Source: Planctomycetota bacterium
GTDB taxonomy: Bacteria > Planctomycetota > PUPC01 > JABMSA01
Assembly (NCBI GenBank): GCA_013202185.1
Contig: JABMSA010000582.1
Location: 1-19,898, forward strand
Reading direction: 5' to 3'
Length of the DNA: 19,898 nt
Shown: positions 6,953 to 14,630 of the stretch, piece after piece
How positions within the stretch are numbered: position 1 is the stretch's first letter
Layout of the letters: each line of letters begins with the position of its first letter
Notes under the pieces: model-generated
Database searches by the model: none
Seen by the model: the letters and a program-made list of their open reading frames with translations, nothing else
Told to the model about the DNA's origin: nothing
Made by a program: the position numbers and the translations under genes

Positions 6953-8047
6953 ATGAAAAGGCTTGCGATCATACTAACCTGTGCCCTGGGCATCTCGGGC
7001 GCTGCTGAAACAAGTGAGCGAGACATGCCGGATGTTCTCAGAGGAGTGAAACGTATCCTTTTCGTCGGCGACAGCCTGACTGATGGCAGCAGCTATCCCG
7101 ACTACGTCGTCAATACGCTGAATGGGGTCTTCCCCGATGCCGGCTTCGAAATCCACAACGCCGCCGTTTGCGGCGATACGGCCGCCATGGTTCGCAAGCG
7201 CCTGAAGGCTGACATCATAGATCGCACCCCCGACCTGATGATCCTCTCCATAGGCACCAACGACTGCGGCGGCAGGCGGCCGGTGAAGGACTACGAGGCC
7301 GACGTCGACTATATCGTTTCCGAAACGTTGAAGACCGGTTCCAGGGTTATGCTCGTTCTGCCCTCGCCGTTTGGCAAGGTCAATGCAGAGCGCGAGAAGC
7401 CGTTCCAGGAGTACCTGGCCGCCATCAGGAGGGTCGCCGCCGCGCACAGCCTGCACGTTGCCGATGCGCACGCCGAGTTCGTAAGGGGCGAGAACGCCGG
7501 CCGTGAGATGCTGAGCACGGACGGCATCCACCACGGCAGGCACGGGTTTGAGGGCATGGCCCGGGCGATCATGGATGCCCTGGGCCTGAAGGACACCAAA
7601 TTGAACATGAACATCAAGCCGTGGCCGGGCATGCTCATGAAATGGGAGACTTCCGACCCCGTACCGGCGGACGGGAAGTATGACCCATCCAGGGCCACAG
7701 GCTGGAAGCCCTACGATGCAAAGGCGCTCATGGCGAAGCAGACGTGGTCGAACTCACCTTTCCCCGCGCGCGGCGCGTGGATGCCATTCGCCGACCCCAA
7801 CAACAAGCAAGTCGCGTACGGTCGCACCTGCTACGTGGCGAAGGCGGCCGGCAAGCACGAACTGCAGGTGGGCGGCTCGTACGCGCCGCAGATGGTGTGG
7901 CTCAACGGCAAGAAGGTATGGGAGTCCCGACGCCCCCACGGCTTCCATCCGAACGCCGACCGCCTCATAGTGGACATGCACGCCGGAGAAAACGAGATCA
8001 TTGCCGTCAGCAATTTCATTATTTTCATACGCGTGAAAGAGAAGTAG
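6953..8047 (+). CDS. Secreted SGNH/GDSL-family hydrolase with C-terminal beta domain
   Basis: The 364-residue protein starts MKRLAIILTCALGISGAAET, a short signal peptide. The start at 6953 is chosen because GGGAG (6943-6947) sits 5 bases before it and the promoter excludes the earlier ATG. The SGNH blocks are all present: GDSLTDG with Ser41, NAAVCGDT with Gly74, GTNDCGG with Asn103, and DGIHH with Asp190 and His193. The catalytic domain ends near residue 215. The remaining 150 residues look like a small beta-sandwich (YGRTCYV, HELQVGG, MVWLNGKKVWE, ADRLIVDMHAGENEI), similar in pattern to lectin or galactose-binding folds. Likely role: a periplasmic or extracellular esterase removing acyl groups from carbohydrate. 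The substrate cannot be read from sequence. It is unlinked in strand to the decayed operon behind it and converges on the glycosidase gene. Confidence 0.93.
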   Translation: MKRLAIILTCALGISGAAETSERDMPDVLRGVKRILFVGDSLTDGSSYPDYVVNTLNGVFPDAGFEIHNAAVCGDTAAMVRKRLKADIIDRTPDLMILSIGTNDCGGRRPVKDYEADVDYIVSETLKTGSRVMLVLPSPFGKVNAEREKPFQEYLAAIRRVAAAHSLHVADAHAEFVRGENAGREMLSTDGIHHGRHGFEGMARAIMDALGLKDTKLNMNIKPWPGMLMKWETSDPVPADGKYDPSRATGWKPYDAKALMAKQTWSNSPFPARGAWMPFADPNNKQVAYGRTCYVAKAAGKHELQVGGSYAPQMVWLNGKKVWESRRPHGFHPNADRLIVDMHAGENEIIAVSNFIIFIRVKEK

Positions 8048-8181
8048 CGTTGCCGCCCGGCTGGCGAGGTCGGCGGCGGGCTGCTTTCCCGCAATTGCGC
8101 ACTGCAGGAGTGGTTGCTCCGTCCGCCAGTCGCGAAAAACGATCACGCCCTTCATGCTGTATGGTTGGGCATGCCGGCCCC
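8048..8181. other. Gap between convergent SGNH hydrolase and glycosidase genes
   Basis: A 134-base region between two stop codons. A weak 6-bp GC inverted pair (GCCGCC/GGCGGC, around 8052-8077) is present but no T-rich tract follows, so I do not call a terminator. A minus-strand open frame crosses it and runs back into the esterase gene; it has no recognisable domain and is rejected as a shadow. Confidence 0.4.
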
Positions 8182-11100
8182 TCACGCATAGCGCGCTTCG
8201 ATCGTCACCCTGCCGCTGTGCCCGGTGATGGTCACGTCGCCGGTGCCCGGATTGAATGCCTTGTGGCTCTTTGCGTTGACTTTCACCGACCGTATAGGCT
8301 TCTTCTCGGGATGGCGGAAACGCACGAGGATCTTGCCGGGGTCGCGGCGCAGCTTCAACGATGCAGTCGCCTTGATCCGACCGGCCTCAGCCTCGTAGGA
8401 TATCCCGACGGTTCCGAAAACGGTGCTGACGCGCTCGGCTCCGATTTTCTCGCCTCCTGCAAACCACGCGCGCGGGACGGCGCGGCCCAGGTGCAGGGTG
8501 TCGCCGATGGTGTAGACAAACATATACCGAAGCCACGTGACGGCGTTGGCCTGGTCGCTGGTCTTGAAGTGGGCGGAGTTGGAGTAGCCCAGCCACGGCC
8601 AGGGGTGCTCGACCATCGCGTTGGTCTCTTCGCGATAGCACGCGCACCACGCGTTGAAGAACATTCGGATGTACTGCTCGGGCTCGTCGCGGTCGAGGTA
8701 CGGCATCAGCCCGGCGAGGAGGTTGGGCTGCATCGAGAAGCCGCCGCGCGCGAACCATTCCTTGTCGAAGTCGGCAACGATGTAACCGGAGGGCGGGCCC
8801 AGGTAGCGGTTGTCCTGGTAGTCATCGAGTATCCATCGGGCCTCTCTGCCGTCGTGCCTGTAGAGACCGGAGATGAGCAGATAGATCGATCCCTCGAGAA
8901 CTTCGCGGATCCATCCCAGGTCGCGGCCGCGACAGTAGAGGCGGCTGGGGTAGTTGGGCACCCATCGGCCGTTGCGCAGGCGCACGAGCGGCGTGTGCCG
9001 GCGCATTGTTTCGAATCCGCGCCGGAGGTCCTTGGCGTAGGCGTCGGCCTCGCGCCGCACGCGCCCCGCCTCGGGATGGCCGATCTCCTCGAGCGCCCGG
9101 GCGGCGGAGTCGACCCCGCGCCATGTGAGCACGTTAGTCGAGAGCCAGTAGAAGAAATCGGTGACGTCTTCGAGGCTGCCGGCGGGCAGGAAGCCGTGTT
9201 CCCATCCGCGCGAATGCGGCAGCAGCCGCATCGTGTTGCGGCGCTGGCGGAAGACCCAGTCGGCCCCGGCGATCACGGATTCGGCCACGCTGCGAAACCA
9301 CGCCTTGTCGCCGTTGTAGAGGAAATGTTCGCACAGCCGCCACAGCACCCAGCCGTGGTGCTGGTTGTAGTAGCCGGCTTCGTAGCCGCCCGCGCCGAAG
9401 TACATGCCGTCGAAGTCGGTGAAGTTGCCCGGCTGCGGCGCGGTGCCCTGGTATCGGACCCACGTCTCGAGCCGCCGGCGCGCATCATCGACCATCCCGC
9501 GCTGGTCCAGCTCCTGCACGATCATGCAGGATTCGTTGGGGAAGTTGCCGTACATCGACGCGCCGACCGAAGTGTTGATCAGCCCGGGATCGCCGGGCAT
9601 GGCGAAGTCTGTGATCTGCACGTGCTGGAGATGTGCGGCGTGGAGGTTGTTGAGCTGCGGCACCGGCGTGTGCACCTGCGCGCCCTTTCGGATCTCATCC
9701 TGCCAGAACCGCGCCATTTCGGCGTGGCATCGGTTGGCATCGAGCGTATCGAGGGCCTTCAGTTCCTTTGTCGTGTCGATGTTGATGTAGGGTATCTTGA
9801 CGACCGCCTCGCAGCTTTCGCCCGGCTGCAGGTGTTTCGAAATGACTACGCCTTTGCCGTTGGTGCGCAATGTCATCGTCGAATCGATCGCGCAGCGAAT
9901 GGCCGGCTTGCGCTTCCACGTGCCGTAAACGCGCCCGCCTCTTACGCGCAGCGGCTCGGCCGTTCCGGCGGGCAGCAGTCGGTCCGTGTAGCCCGCTAGT
10001 CCTTCGGCGAACGGGCTGTATGGCGTTTTGGAGAGGCCGGAATCGCGCGAGTATCGGATCGGAAGCTCGGCGGTCGCCGGCGAGTCGCCCGTGTTTGTGA
10101 ACCGGAACCGCGCCATGCATACGATGCTTTCGTCGCCGGCCGGCTCGCCCTCGAGTATCGAGCGCTCCAGCGGCACGGCGAACGTCGTCTGTTCGAGTTC
10201 GATCGCCGCGCGCCGAAGGCGAACGTTGTAGGCCGGCACCGGGGCCGGGTCGGTGCAGCGGCCGAGCGTCGCCCAATCCTCGAGGCCGAAGAAGAACCGG
10301 CCCGAGCCCTCGTTGGCATAGCGGGGGGTGTCCTTGCCCGGGATCGAGGTGATGTTCCACTTGCGCAGGAGGACGTCGCCGTTGGTCTCGAGCCAGAACC
10401 GCTGCCGCGCGTGCTTGCATCCGATGCTCCAGGCAACGGCGTGCGGGCGCGGCTGGCCGTGGAAGGCGCCGAAGTATGTCTGTTCGTCGCACTCGCTCAC
10501 CATCTCGGCGACGGTCTTGCTGCCCTGGCAGGCGGCGCGGTAGTCGTCGAACGTCGTCGGGTCGTCCGCGAGCTTGATGAAGAAGCCCTTCTCGGCAAAC
10601 CAGACCGGCCCCCGGCCTTCGAGCTGCGGCAGCGAGATCGTGAAGGAATCGTTATCGAGGATGAAGCGGACGTTGCCGTCGTCGCCGCTGTGACGATGTG
10701 CCGGCCGCATGTGGATGACTTCCAGCTCGAAATTGCGCCGCGCCACCCTTTGCAGTTGCAGCGTGCCGTCCTTGTGTGCGACGCCTCTGCCGGGCACAAC
10801 CGACCGCACGTGCGCGTTATAGGCGTCGAAGCTGATCGTCTTGCCCGGCGTTCGGCGGCCGGCGTTGAGGTCGACATGCAGGCGCGTGTAGATCGTCTCG
10901 GCGCGTGTGAATACGGCGACCGATTCGATCGACGCGGGATCGGCTACGTCGACACGGACGCCGAGCGTGCGCCGGAACAGCACATCGTACCCGGGGATCT
11001 CCGGGAATTCGAATGCCGTACCGCGGAAGGTGATGGCGACGCGCGATTTTGTCTCGCGCTTGAAAACAATGGGCGCCTTGCGCCACTGGCCGTTGAACCA

Positions 11101-11331
11101 GTCGTCCATCCGCATCCAGCCAAATCCGCAGGGGTTTTGCATCTCGCGCCACTGTTCGACGCGCGTCTGCGGCCAGGTTTTCTGCAGATACGACAGCCCG
11201 ATCCTGGCGGGCGCCTCTTTCTTGAACGTTACGATCACTTTTGCAACGTCGCGCGGCTCTTCGAAGCGCACCTCTCCGGGCTCGCAGTTGGGCAGTGCAA
11301 ACGGTGCGATGTCAAAAGCTTTCCGTGTCAT
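8182..11331 (-). CDS. Predicted six-hairpin glycoside hydrolase, 1049 residues, family unassigned
   Basis: A very large protein with no signal peptide, so probably cytoplasmic. Residues 1 to about 580 look all-beta, consistent with an N-terminal discoidin-like part followed by a super-sandwich. From about 585 to 930 comes a helical region with (alpha/alpha)6-barrel hallmarks: GYYNQHHGWVLWRLCEHFLY, GADWVFRQR, WEHGFLPAGSLEDVTDFFYW near residues 706-725, then alternating helices with EREA-type packing such as AGRVRREADAYAKDLRRGFE, and HPWPWLGYSNSAHF. Residues from about 945 form a closing beta-sandwich. This order matches bacterial GH78/GH95-like or related uncharacterised glycosidases; the exact family is not clear to me, and catalytic acids cannot be assigned by eye. 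The gene follows the URO-D-like gene by 10 bases on the same transcript, an arrangement implying a shared pathway. The ribosome site AAGGA is unusually close to the ATG. Confidence 0.75.
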   Translation of the reverse strand: MTRKAFDIAPFALPNCEPGEVRFEEPRDVAKVIVTFKKEAPARIGLSYLQKTWPQTRVEQWREMQNPCGFGWMRMDDWFNGQWRKAPIVFKRETKSRVAITFRGTAFEFPEIPGYDVLFRRTLGVRVDVADPASIESVAVFTRAETIYTRLHVDLNAGRRTPGKTISFDAYNAHVRSVVPGRGVAHKDGTLQLQRVARRNFELEVIHMRPAHRHSGDDGNVRFILDNDSFTISLPQLEGRGPVWFAEKGFFIKLADDPTTFDDYRAACQGSKTVAEMVSECDEQTYFGAFHGQPRPHAVAWSIGCKHARQRFWLETNGDVLLRKWNITSIPGKDTPRYANEGSGRFFFGLEDWATLGRCTDPAPVPAYNVRLRRAAIELEQTTFAVPLERSILEGEPAGDESIVCMARFRFTNTGDSPATAELPIRYSRDSGLSKTPYSPFAEGLAGYTDRLLPAGTAEPLRVRGGRVYGTWKRKPAIRCAIDSTMTLRTNGKGVVISKHLQPGESCEAVVKIPYINIDTTKELKALDTLDANRCHAEMARFWQDEIRKGAQVHTPVPQLNNLHAAHLQHVQITDFAMPGDPGLINTSVGASMYGNFPNESCMIVQELDQRGMVDDARRRLETWVRYQGTAPQPGNFTDFDGMYFGAGGYEAGYYNQHHGWVLWRLCEHFLYNGDKAWFRSVAESVIAGADWVFRQRRNTMRLLPHSRGWEHGFLPAGSLEDVTDFFYWLSTNVLTWRGVDSAARALEEIGHPEAGRVRREADAYAKDLRRGFETMRRHTPLVRLRNGRWVPNYPSRLYCRGRDLGWIREVLEGSIYLLISGLYRHDGREARWILDDYQDNRYLGPPSGYIVADFDKEWFARGGFSMQPNLLAGLMPYLDRDEPEQYIRMFFNAWCACYREETNAMVEHPWPWLGYSNSAHFKTSDQANAVTWLRYMFVYTIGDTLHLGRAVPRAWFAGGEKIGAERVSTVFGTVGISYEAEAGRIKATASLKLRRDPGKILVRFRHPEKKPIRSVKVNAKSHKAFNPGTGDVTITGHSGRVTIEARYA

Positions 11332-11341
11332 TTCCTTTTGT

Positions 11342-12418
11342 TCACTCGCAGGCCATCTTCAGTAATTCCTCGGCTTTTTCCTTCGACTCGGCGCCCATGC
11401 CGATGAGGAATTGCTTTAGCTTCGGGCCGAATTCCCTTTTCATTGCCATCAGGCTCTCCGGGCCGGTACAGCCTATGTTCAGCTTCTTGCCGGCGTCGAT
11501 TGTCTTGTGATATATCGGCCACCACTTCGGGTGATCGGTTGGTTCATCGCCTGCGCCGGGCGTCCACTGCAGCATCGGGAGCTTCGGAATCGACAGCAGG
11601 TGATCGTGGTGCGGCAGCGCGCCGGGGCCGTCCCAGTGATACATGCAATACGACACGCGCTCGCACATCTCGGTGAGGACGGGCACCATGAGCTCGCCGA
11701 ACATCTCGGGGCTGATCATTGCCGAGAAGTCGCACTGGAACTTCGACATTCGGCCGGGCGCCCACGCCCAGAATATGGATCCGCCGACCTCGTCGCGCAT
11801 CATGTCGTAGAGAATGTCGTAGTAATGGAAGTAGAGATCGGTGATCCGGCGAAGGCAGGCGTGCACCCACTCGGGCCGCTCGAGCAGGTCGATCAGCGTC
11901 GTTGCGTTCCCGCGCATTGCGGCGAGGGTATCCAACCCTTCGATCAGGTCCGGATATTGCAGGAGGAACTTTCCCTTGCCCAGGCGCAGTTGCTCGCGGC
12001 CCAGCCGCTGTGAGAACTGCCAGTAGAAATTATCCGGATCGTACTCAAAACGCGCCTGGTCCGGATCGTCTATGAACGGCTCGCACCAAACGGTGCCTTC
12101 GGACTCGACGCCCTTGCAGCCGAGGTATAGCGCGAGGCAATTGGGCGCCAGATCGGGCGACACCATCGGCACCGCCTCGCCGAGGTACCAGGTGTTGACA
12201 CAGGCACGGGCGGAGAGGTTCACGCGGTAGGCGAAATTACTAGTTGAATAGTGCGTGACCCAGCCTTCAGGTTGCGGCATTTCCTCGATCTGCTCGAGCG
12301 GCTTTTCGCGCGGCGCGGTTATCTGGATCACGGGCCGGCCGATGTCGCCGCCGTTCCACCACGTTGCCAGGCGCTGCCGCGCCTCGTCCATGTCTTCTCT
12401 GTAAAGCAATCCACTCAT
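11342..12418 (-). CDS. Uroporphyrinogen decarboxylase (URO-D) superfamily protein
   Basis: The 358-residue protein fits the URO-D-like TIM barrel. It has a long alpha/beta middle section, FLLQYPDLIEGLDTLAAMRG, paired helices, then CMYHWDGPGALPHHDHLL at about 258-275, MLQWTPGAGDEP and NIGCTGPESL. In the corrinoid methyltransferases of this superfamily the equivalent segment is usually H-x-C with zinc-binding Cys; here it is HWDGPG, so zinc-thiol methyl transfer looks unlikely. The N terminus lacks the Arg-rich substrate loop of true HemE, so porphyrin decarboxylation is also unlikely. GAGGAG (12424-12429) lies 5 bases before the ATG. It leads an operon with a giant glycosidase and is driven by an extended -10 promoter. 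This subfamily is often annotated near carbohydrate genes in PVC bacteria; its reaction is unknown. Confidence 0.85.
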   Translation of the reverse strand: MSGLLYREDMDEARQRLATWWNGGDIGRPVIQITAPREKPLEQIEEMPQPEGWVTHYSTSNFAYRVNLSARACVNTWYLGEAVPMVSPDLAPNCLALYLGCKGVESEGTVWCEPFIDDPDQARFEYDPDNFYWQFSQRLGREQLRLGKGKFLLQYPDLIEGLDTLAAMRGNATTLIDLLERPEWVHACLRRITDLYFHYYDILYDMMRDEVGGSIFWAWAPGRMSKFQCDFSAMISPEMFGELMVPVLTEMCERVSYCMYHWDGPGALPHHDHLLSIPKLPMLQWTPGAGDEPTDHPKWWPIYHKTIDAGKKLNIGCTGPESLMAMKREFGPKLKQFLIGMGAESKEKAEELLKMACE

Positions 12419-12506
12419 GACTTCTCCTCGTGATCACCTTGCGCTTTGCGTCGGGACAAGAGCGCGGCTTGTGCGTCCCAAGCGTGCGCTCATCAACGAG
12501 GTGGTG

Positions 12507-12535
12507 ATTATATCAGCAGGCGATGCGTGGCGCAA
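12507..12535 (-). promoter_or_regulatory. Extended -10 promoter for the URO-D/glycosidase operon
   Basis: On the minus strand: TTGCGC (12530-12535), 17-base spacer, TATAAT (12507-12512) preceded by TGA, making TGnTATAAT, an extended -10. The -35 is weak (TTG only), as extended -10 promoters tolerate. Expected start near 12500 gives a leader of about 82 bases. In that leader CCTCGT (12496-12501) at the 5' end is complementary to ACGAGG (12426-12431), which overlaps the ribosome-binding site. Confidence 0.65.
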
Positions 12536-12572
12536 GTGGGTTTCAAAAGTCTCAGGGTTCTTGAAGAGGGTG

Positions 12573-12613
12573 CCTGCCTCGGAAGGCAGGGCGACGAGCG
12601 CTGACGCTCGTCG
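12573..12613. repeat. Two adjacent perfect hairpins
   Basis: First stem: CCTGCCT (12573-12579), loop CGGA, AGGCAGG (12584-12590), 7 bp. One base later comes the second stem: CGACGAGCG (12592-12600), loop CTGA, CGCTCGTCG (12605-12613), 9 bp. Neither is followed by a T-run on the plus strand, so terminator function is not supported. They lie between the two divergent promoters. Possibly an extragenic palindromic repeat or a small structured RNA. Confidence 0.7.
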
Positions 12614-12857
12614 AGATGAACTGCGCGGGGATGGTCATCTCGGAAGGGAGGAGAGGGGAAACTTTTTGCAGACAGTTTCCTTCCCACAAATGCGCGAAGG
12701 AAGTTCTCTTTGTCGGACAGTTTTCTCATCTGTGTTGGGCCGGCGCGCGTTTCCGGAGACAAGCCATGGTCTTTCTTGCGGGCAAACAGTAAGGATAACA
12801 GGATTGTCGGGAAAGGCAACGGAAAAACTGTGGCGGCATGCGGACAACAGGGATTTT

Positions 12858-12898
12858 CGACAATTTTCGTTGAATGTCGCTGATGCGCGCGCTACAAT
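12858..12898 (+). promoter_or_regulatory. XPB promoter with an inverted repeat over the -35
   Basis: TTGAAT (12870-12875), exactly 17 bases, TACAAT (12893-12898). Expected transcription start near 12905, leaving a leader of about 31 bases. An inverted repeat CGACA (12858-12862) and TGTCG (12875-12879), with a 12-base centre, brackets and partly covers the -35, a position suited to a repressor. It does not match the standard Gram-positive GAAC-N4-GTTC LexA box. Confidence 0.65.
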
Positions 12899-12935
12899 AA
12901 GTTGTTTGGCCGGTTCTTCTCAAGAGGGAATTTCT

Positions 12936-14630
12936 GTGGCTGCCGTTCTTGATAATCCGCTGATAGTACAAAGCGATCGTACGGTTCTTGTTGAGGTCGA
13001 CAGTCCGCGTTATCAGGACGCCCGCGACCACATCGCGCGCTTTGCCGAGCTAGAGAAGAGCCCGGAGCATATCCATACTTACCGCATTACATCTCTGTCG
13101 CTCTGGAACGCGGCTGCTTCGGGCCTGGCCGCCGGCGATATCCTGGCCGCACTCGAAGAGTATGGCAAGTATGCTGTGCCGCAAAACATTCGGCAGGAAG
13201 TTACGCAGTACATCGCGCGATACGGCCTGCTGAAGCTCGTCCGCGAGGGCGATGACCTGGTGCTCACGTCCGAAGATGAGGAGATCATCGCGGAAGTGTG
13301 GAACAGCAAGACTGTTCGCACTTACCTGACGAAGAATCTCGGCCCGGGCCGGCTGCGGGTTGATCCGCGCAGGCGCGGGCACGTTAAGCAGGCTCTCATT
13401 CGGATCGGCTTTCCGGTGGAGGACCTCGCCGGTTACGTGGAGGGCGATCCTCTGCCGATGGCGTTGGCCGAGCGGATGGGCAACGGCCACCATTTTCATG
13501 TAAGAGAATACCAGCGCGAAGCGGCAGACGTTTTCCACGCGGGCGGCTCGTCGCGCGGCGGCAGCGGCGTCATTGTGCTGCCCTGCGGCGCCGGCAAGAC
13601 AGTGGTGGGCCTCACGGTGATGGCACGCATCCAGGCCAACACGCTGATCATCGCCACAAGCCTCACGGCCCTCAACCAGTGGCGCCGCGAGATGCTCGAC
13701 AAGACAACGCTGCGCGAGGATCAGATCGGAGAGTACAGCAGCTTGCGAAAAGATCCAAGGGAGGTGACTCTTACAACCTACCAGATGCTGACGTATCGCA
13801 GGCGCAAGACGGACGAATTTCCGCACTTCGAGATTTTCAACAAGCGCAACTGGGGCATGATCATCTACGACGAGGTCCATCTGCTTCCGGCGCCGGTTTT
13901 CCGGATCACAGCCGAGATACAGGCCTGCCGGCGGCTGGGCCTCACCGCCACGCTCGTGCGCGAAGACCACAAGGAAAACGACGTCTTCAGCCTTATCGGG
14001 CCCAAGCGCTTCGACGTGCCGTGGAAGGTACTCGAGAGACAAGGCTGGATAGCGACCGCCGAGTGCATCGAGATACGCTTGCCGCTTCCCGCCGAGCTGC
14101 GCATGAAGTATGCCACGGCCGACGGCCGCGCGAAGTTTCGGATTGCATCGGAAAACCCTCTGAAGATCGACGTGGCGCGAAAGATAATCGAGGACCACCC
14201 CGACGACCTGATCCTCATCATCGGGCAGTACCTTTCGCAGGTGAGGGAGATCGCAAGGCAGTTTGACGTGCCCATCATAACGGGCACCACGCCCGACAGG
14301 AAGCGCGAGGAGCTCTACGCAAAATTCCGAGAGCACGAGATACCTGTGCTGGTGGCGTCGAAGGTGGCCAACTTTGCGGTAGACCTGCCCGACGCAAGCG
14401 TGGCGATCCAGGTCTCTGGCACGTTTGGCAGCCGCCAGGAAGAAGCACAGCGCCTCGGCAGAATACTACGCCCCAAGGCAGAAGGCACCAAGGCGCATTT
14501 CTATTCGCTGGTAACGCGCGACACCCGCGACCAGGAGTTTGCCGCCAACCGACAGCTTTTCCTCACCGAGCAGGGGTACTCCTACGAGATACGAGATGCC
14601 TACACAAAAGAAGGGGAACATGCAGGCTGA
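12936..14630 (+). CDS. XPB/Ssl2-type DNA helicase (SF2)
   Basis: The 564-residue protein matches bacterial XPB homologues in length and order. The N-terminal opening NPLIVQSDRTVLVEV is typical of the family's first residues, which supports the GTG at 12936; AGAGGGA lies 6 bases upstream and the promoter lies just before. Motif I is LPCGAGKT (about 215-222), motif II is the DEVH box (about 312-315), motif III is LTATL, followed by the RED motif (about 342-344) characteristic of XPB, and motif VI is QRLGRILRP (about 505-513). All catalytic motifs are intact. The eukaryotic and archaeal relatives unwind DNA in transcription initiation and nucleotide excision repair; the bacterial role is likely repair but is not shown here. 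It overlaps the next gene by 11 bases. Confidence 0.95.
   Translation: MAAVLDNPLIVQSDRTVLVEVDSPRYQDARDHIARFAELEKSPEHIHTYRITSLSLWNAAASGLAAGDILAALEEYGKYAVPQNIRQEVTQYIARYGLLKLVREGDDLVLTSEDEEIIAEVWNSKTVRTYLTKNLGPGRLRVDPRRRGHVKQALIRIGFPVEDLAGYVEGDPLPMALAERMGNGHHFHVREYQREAADVFHAGGSSRGGSGVIVLPCGAGKTVVGLTVMARIQANTLIIATSLTALNQWRREMLDKTTLREDQIGEYSSLRKDPREVTLTTYQMLTYRRRKTDEFPHFEIFNKRNWGMIIYDEVHLLPAPVFRITAEIQACRRLGLTATLVREDHKENDVFSLIGPKRFDVPWKVLERQGWIATAECIEIRLPLPAELRMKYATADGRAKFRIASENPLKIDVARKIIEDHPDDLILIIGQYLSQVREIARQFDVPIITGTTPDRKREELYAKFREHEIPVLVASKVANFAVDLPDASVAIQVSGTFGSRQEEAQRLGRILRPKAEGTKAHFYSLVTRDTRDQEFAANRQLFLTEQGYSYEIRDAYTKEGEHAG

Larger units (their letters stand above)
12419..12935. other. 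517-base divergent non-coding region
   Basis: The region lies between the minus-strand URO-D start and the plus-strand XPB start. It carries a promoter facing each way (12507-12535 minus, 12870-12898 plus), two back-to-back perfect stems (12573-12613) and a further 7-bp stem (GGAAACT 12657-12663 with AGTTTCC 12674-12680). The plus-strand frame stays open through it, but codon-level sequence there is low complexity, lies upstream of the XPB promoter, and shows no domain, so it is treated as non-coding. Positions 12690-12850 hold nothing I can name. Confidence 0.7.

Noticed and set aside
7754..8185. Minus-strand open frame across the SGNH/glycosidase gap
   Set aside because: Most of it is antisense to the esterase; the part in the gap has no recognisable family.
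7744..9999. Long plus-strand open frame of about 750 codons opposite the glycosidase
   Set aside because: It is a GC-skew shadow: no recognisable domain, and both overlapped genes have clear protein features.
12858..12879. LexA box upstream of XPB
   Set aside because: The dyad does not match the Gram-positive GAAC-N4-GTTC or the alpha-proteobacterial GTTC-N7-GTTC forms; kept only as an unnamed inverted repeat.
12417..12935. N-terminal extension of XPB by about 173 residues in the same open frame
   Set aside because: The extension has no domain, carries hairpin sequences and lies upstream of a good promoter (12870-12898); bacterial XPB proteins normally begin close to the NPLIVQSD segment.
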